DNA of 64,000 nt from Stictocephala bisonia (Eukaryota > Arthropoda > Insecta > Hemiptera > Membracidae): contig JAQJVL010000679.1 in NCBI GenBank assembly GCA_035578905.1, forward strand, positions 310,001-374,000, written 5' to 3'. The notes under the pieces were generated by a model, which saw nothing but the letters and a program-made list of their open reading frames with translations, did no database searches and was not told the DNA's origin. Both the position numbers and the translations under genes were made by a program. Positions 60,021-64,000 of this stretch are shown piece after piece. How positions within the stretch are numbered: the stretch's first letter is position 1; the number at the start of each line of letters is the position of its first letter.

Positions 60021-61353
60021 ATTATATTCAATATTTTACCAAATGTTTAGAGGCATTATAGGGGAATATTTCAAGTTAATTTTCCATAGGGTAATCTTAG
60101 CAGCACTAAAAACTATTGATGGTTTGAATTTTGGATTTGATGGGTAATAATTAATTTTACATGAAAGAGATATATTTATAGGTATAAACTACACGAAAAT
60201 GACGGAAAATCATAAATCAAACCAAATTTCCCAAACAATAATTTAAAAACTCTAAAGTATTGCCAACTAATTACATTATGAAAAAAAATTTACCCTCCAT
60301 TTATTTTTTGTTTACATTTTTAATAATGTATCATTTTTTCATGGTATGTAAGGCAAAAATCAAAGAATATCACAAGATAATTAATTTAATTTTTACGCAA
60401 ATCTTCATATCCATTTTTATGAGACATGCAAACAAATAAGACGGCTTAAAATGTAAAAAAATAAGAATTCTTATACAAGAATTTTAGTGTTGCTGCAAAT
60501 TTTCTTTGGACTCATGTGCATCTTTTATTACTCAGTATATAAATGGAGCAGATATTGAGCAAAGAAAAAAGATTATATACAGCCAGCAAGATCTATTTTG
60601 ATCAACATACGTCGGACTTAACAAAATATTTCAAAAAAATATTATATAACATAAGTTTTGTAGGAAAGTTTTTACCTTCGCGAATTTGTTGTCTACGTAT
60701 AATAAGTAAATGTATAAAAAAAAAGTCAACAAGATTTTGTAATAGGCCTAGTTGTTTTGTTAATTTTTTTTTAATATCAATAGCTCTCTTGTTATTAATA
60801 GCATATAGGATATTGAGTGAGCAGTAAAAAACGGTAAAAAAAGTATTAACCTACGCAACTGACTCAACTAACATTATGTGATTTGCATAAACCTGATAAA
60901 TAATTTTATCACTAATATTAGACTGATTGTTCAATTTTTTTGTGTTGCAAACTGATTATAAATAAATAAATATATCGGATGTTCATATGTTTCGTTTACA
61001 TTCTATACAAAACTCTATTACATGAAAGATTGTTGTGAATTTAAAAATATAAGTCCAAAATTGTGGGTACCTATTGTTTAACTGTATTTATAAATTATAA
61101 TTATTTACTTAACATAAATTATGACTCGATAATCTCTTCAACTGAATTACGTGTGAATATATAAAAAGGTGTATATTGAATAGGTCTTTTAATGTGTAAA
61201 GCTGACATCCAATTAAATATCAAGGTTCACACTATGTGCACACATTCAACCAAAACACTTTTTAACAACATAATATGTACTAAACATTCAACTAGCATTA
61301 ATTCACACCAGTTTTAGGCTGTGACGTATAATATTACAGCAAGAAAGTGTGCT
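60021..61353. other. AT-rich spacer
   Basis: A 94-codon plus frame at 60543-60827 has an AT-driven composition (Lys/Ile/Ser) and no recognised domain; it is left out as a gene. Confidence 0.35.
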
Positions 61354-64000
61354 TTATTTTTCTCAGAACTTACTTATATACACAGTGTTTTCCCCCTTGT
61401 TTATTCCTTCGTTAAACTAGCTGAATGATTGCTGTTACTTCTTCAAACTATTATTTTTCTCAGACCTTACTTATATACACAGTGTATTTCCCCTTGTTTA
61501 TTCCTTCGTTAAACTAGCTGAATGATTGCTGTTACTTCTTCAAACTATTATTTTTCTCAGACCTTACTTATATACACAGTGTTTTCCCCCTTGTTTATTC
61601 CTTCGTTAAACTAGCTGAATGATTGCTGTTACTTCTTCAAACTATTATTTTTCTCAGAACTTACTTATATACACAGTGTTTTTCCCCTTGTTTATTCCTT
61701 CGTTAAACTAGCTGAATGATTGCTGTTACTTCTTCAAACTATTATTTTTCTCAGAACTTACTTATATACACAGTGTTTTTCCCCTTGTTTATTCCTTCGT
61801 TAAACTAGCTGAATGATTGCTGTTACTTCTTCAAACTATTATTTTTCTCAGAACTTACTTATATACACAGTGTTTTTCCCCTTGTTTATTCCTTCGTTAA
61901 ACTAGCTGAATGATTGCTTTTACTTCTTCAAACTATTATTTTTCTCAGACCTTACTTATATACACAGTGTTTTCCCCCTTGTTTATTCCTTCGTTAAACT
62001 AGCTGAATGATTGCTGTTACTTCTTCAAACTATTATTTTTCTCAGACCTTACTTATATACACAGTGTATTTCCCCTTGTTTATTCCTTCGTTAAACTAGC
62101 TGAATGATTGCTGTTACTTCTTCAAACTATTATTTTTCTCAGACCTTACTTATATACACAGTGTTTTCCCCCTTGTTTATTCCTTCGTTAAACTAGCTGA
62201 ATGATTGCTGTTACTTCTTCAAACTATTATTTTTCTCAGAACTTACTTATATACACAGTGTTTTTCCCCTTGTTTATTCCTTCGTTAAACTAGCTGAATG
62301 ATTGCTGTTACTTCTTCAAACTATTATTTTTCTCAGAACTTACTTATATACACAGTGTTTTTCCCCTTGTTTATTCCTTCGTTAAACTAGCTGAATGATT
62401 GCTGTTACTTCTTCAAACTATTATTTTTCTCAGAACTTACTTATATACACAGTGTTTTTCCCCTTGTTTATTCCTTCGTTAAACTAGCTGAATGATTGCT
62501 GTTACTTCTTCAAACTATTATTTTTCTCAGACCTTACTTATATACACAGTGTTTTCCCCCTTGTTTATTCCTTCGTTAAACTAGCTGAATGATTGCTGTT
62601 ACTTCTTCAAACTATTATTTTTCTCAGACCTTACTTATATACACAGTGTTTTCCCCCTTGTTTATTCCTTCGTTAAACTAGCTGAATGATTGCTGTTACT
62701 TCTTCAAACTATTATTTTTCTCAGAACTTACTTATATACACAGTGTTTTCCCCCTTGTTTATTCCTTCGTTAAACTAGCTGAATGATTGCTGTTACTTCT
62801 TCAAACTATTATTTTTCTCAGAACTTACTTATATACACAGTGTTTTTCCCCTTGTTTATTCCTTCGTTAAACTAGCTGAATGATTGCTGTTACTTCTTCA
62901 AACTATTATTTTTCTCAGACCTTACTTATATACACAGTGTTTTCCCCCTTGTTTATTCCTTCGTTAAACTAGCTGAATGATTGCTGTTACTTCTTCAAAC
63001 TATTATTTTTCTCAGACCTTACTTATATACACAGTGTTTTCCCCCTTGTTTATTCCTTCGTTAAACTAGCTGAATGATTGCTGTTACTTCTTCAAACTAT
63101 TATTTTTCTCAGACCTTACTTATATACACAGTGTTTTCCCCATTGTTTATTCCTTCGTTAAACTAGCTGAATGATTGCTGTTACTTCTTCAAACTATTAT
63201 TTTTCTCAGAACTTACTTATATACACAGTGTTTTCCCCCTTGTTTATTCCTTCGTTAAACTAGCTGAATGATTGCTGTTACTTCTTCAAACTATTATTTT
63301 TCTCAGACCTTACTTATATACACAGTGTTTTCCCCCTTGTTTATTCCTTCGTTAAACTAGCTGAATGATTGCTGTTACTTCTTCAAACTATTATTTTTCT
63401 CAGACCTTACTTATATACACAGTGTTTTCCCCCTTGTTTATTCCTTCGTTAAACTAGCTGAATGATTGCTGTTACTTCTTCAAACTATTATTTTTCTCAG
63501 AACTTACTTATATACACAGTGTTTTTCCCCTTGTTTATTCCTTCGTTAAACTAGCTGAATGATTGCTGTTACTTCTTCAAACTATTATTTTTCTCAGAAC
63601 TTACTTATATACACAGTGTTTCCCCCTTGTTTATTCCTTCGTTAAACTAGCTGAATGATTGCTGTTACTTCTTCAAACTATTATTTTTCTCAGAACTTAC
63701 TTATATACACAGTGTTTTTCCCCTTGTTTATTCCTTCGTTAAACTAGCTGAATGATTGCTGTTACTTCTTCAAACTATTATTTTTCTCAGAACTTACTTA
63801 TATACACAGTGTTTTTCCCCTTGTTTATTCCTTCGTTAAACTAGCTGAATGATTGCTGTTACTTCTTCAAACTATTATTTTTCTCAGAACTTACTTATAT
63901 ACACAGTGTTTCACCCTTGTTTATTCCTTCGTTAAACTAGCTGAATGATTGCTGTTACTTCTTCAAACTATTATTTTTCTCAGAACTTACTTATATACAC
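61354..64000. repeat. 97-bp satellite, over 27 units, runs off the window
   Basis: Unit TTATTTTTCTCAGAMCTTAC plus TTATATACACAGTGTTTT plus CCCCCTTGTTTATTCCTTCG plus TTAAACTAGCTGAATGATTG and the rest. Identity is very high. Two variable sites (AAC/ACC and TTTTCCCCC/TTTTTCCCC/TATTTCCCC) show that units 2-7 (from 61458) recur as units 8-13 (from 62040), a six-unit 582-bp higher-order repeat. Confidence 0.97.

Noticed and set aside
60543..60827. 94-codon plus frame
   Set aside because: Lys/Ile-rich as expected from AT-rich DNA; no recognisable domain.
61354..64000. Hammerhead ribozyme in the satellite
   Set aside because: CTGAATGA resembles but does not match the CTGANGA core, and no GAAA partner stands at the right place on either strand.

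Overview
The window is AT-rich animal nuclear DNA, most likely from an insect. Evidence for this: spliced genes with GT/AG introns of kilobase length, an immunoglobulin-superfamily receptor gene of the kind arthropods carry, GGTTAGG-like tracts that recall the insect telomere motif, a Ty3/gypsy element primed by initiator tRNA-Met, tRNA-derived SINEs, a LINE 3' end with a TTGAT-type tail, and many MITEs and minisatellites. The species cannot be named; a hemipteran-like genome is only an impression.

Layout. 1-581: 83-bp tandem array. 2550-2702: tRNA-type SINE. 4131-5490: 56-bp array whose units can fold. 7853-8310: 44-bp array that grew from the tail of a broken LINE (8293-8560). 9520-10392: long-TIR MITE. 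12864-22581: the clearest host gene, six plus-strand exons encoding two Ig-like domains and a hydrophobic C-terminus; its 5' end (signal peptide) is not found. The intron before its second exon holds eight exact 93-bp copies of that exon's own 3' splice site and 5' end. 26646-27562 and 30127-30620: further MITEs. 30887-30956 and 33591-33716: two short, coding-like minus-strand exons of an unrecognised gene; a possible minus-strand terminal exon lies at 1786-1848. 31408-32003: 54-bp array. 35322-36013: piggyBac-like TTAA MITE. 36055-39840: 60-bp minisatellite, about 63 units. 40480-40875: LINE 3' end. 42466-49088: complete but frame-broken Ty3/gypsy element (minus strand) with two LTRs and a 4-bp target duplication, inserted into a degenerate CCATATGG-rich repeat. 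49808-50048, 53230-53308, 56050-56176 and 56270-56880: more tandem repeats. 59940-60015: tRNA-Leu-like SINE. 61354 to the window end: 97-bp satellite with higher-order structure.

How it fits together. The only gene whose structure can be followed is the Ig gene: splice phases agree across all six exons and the total is a whole number of codons. Almost everything else is repeat biology: amplified tandem arrays, some visibly derived from transposon ends or from an exon boundary, and dispersed mobile elements. The most unusual item is the decoy splice-acceptor array at 13860-14603.
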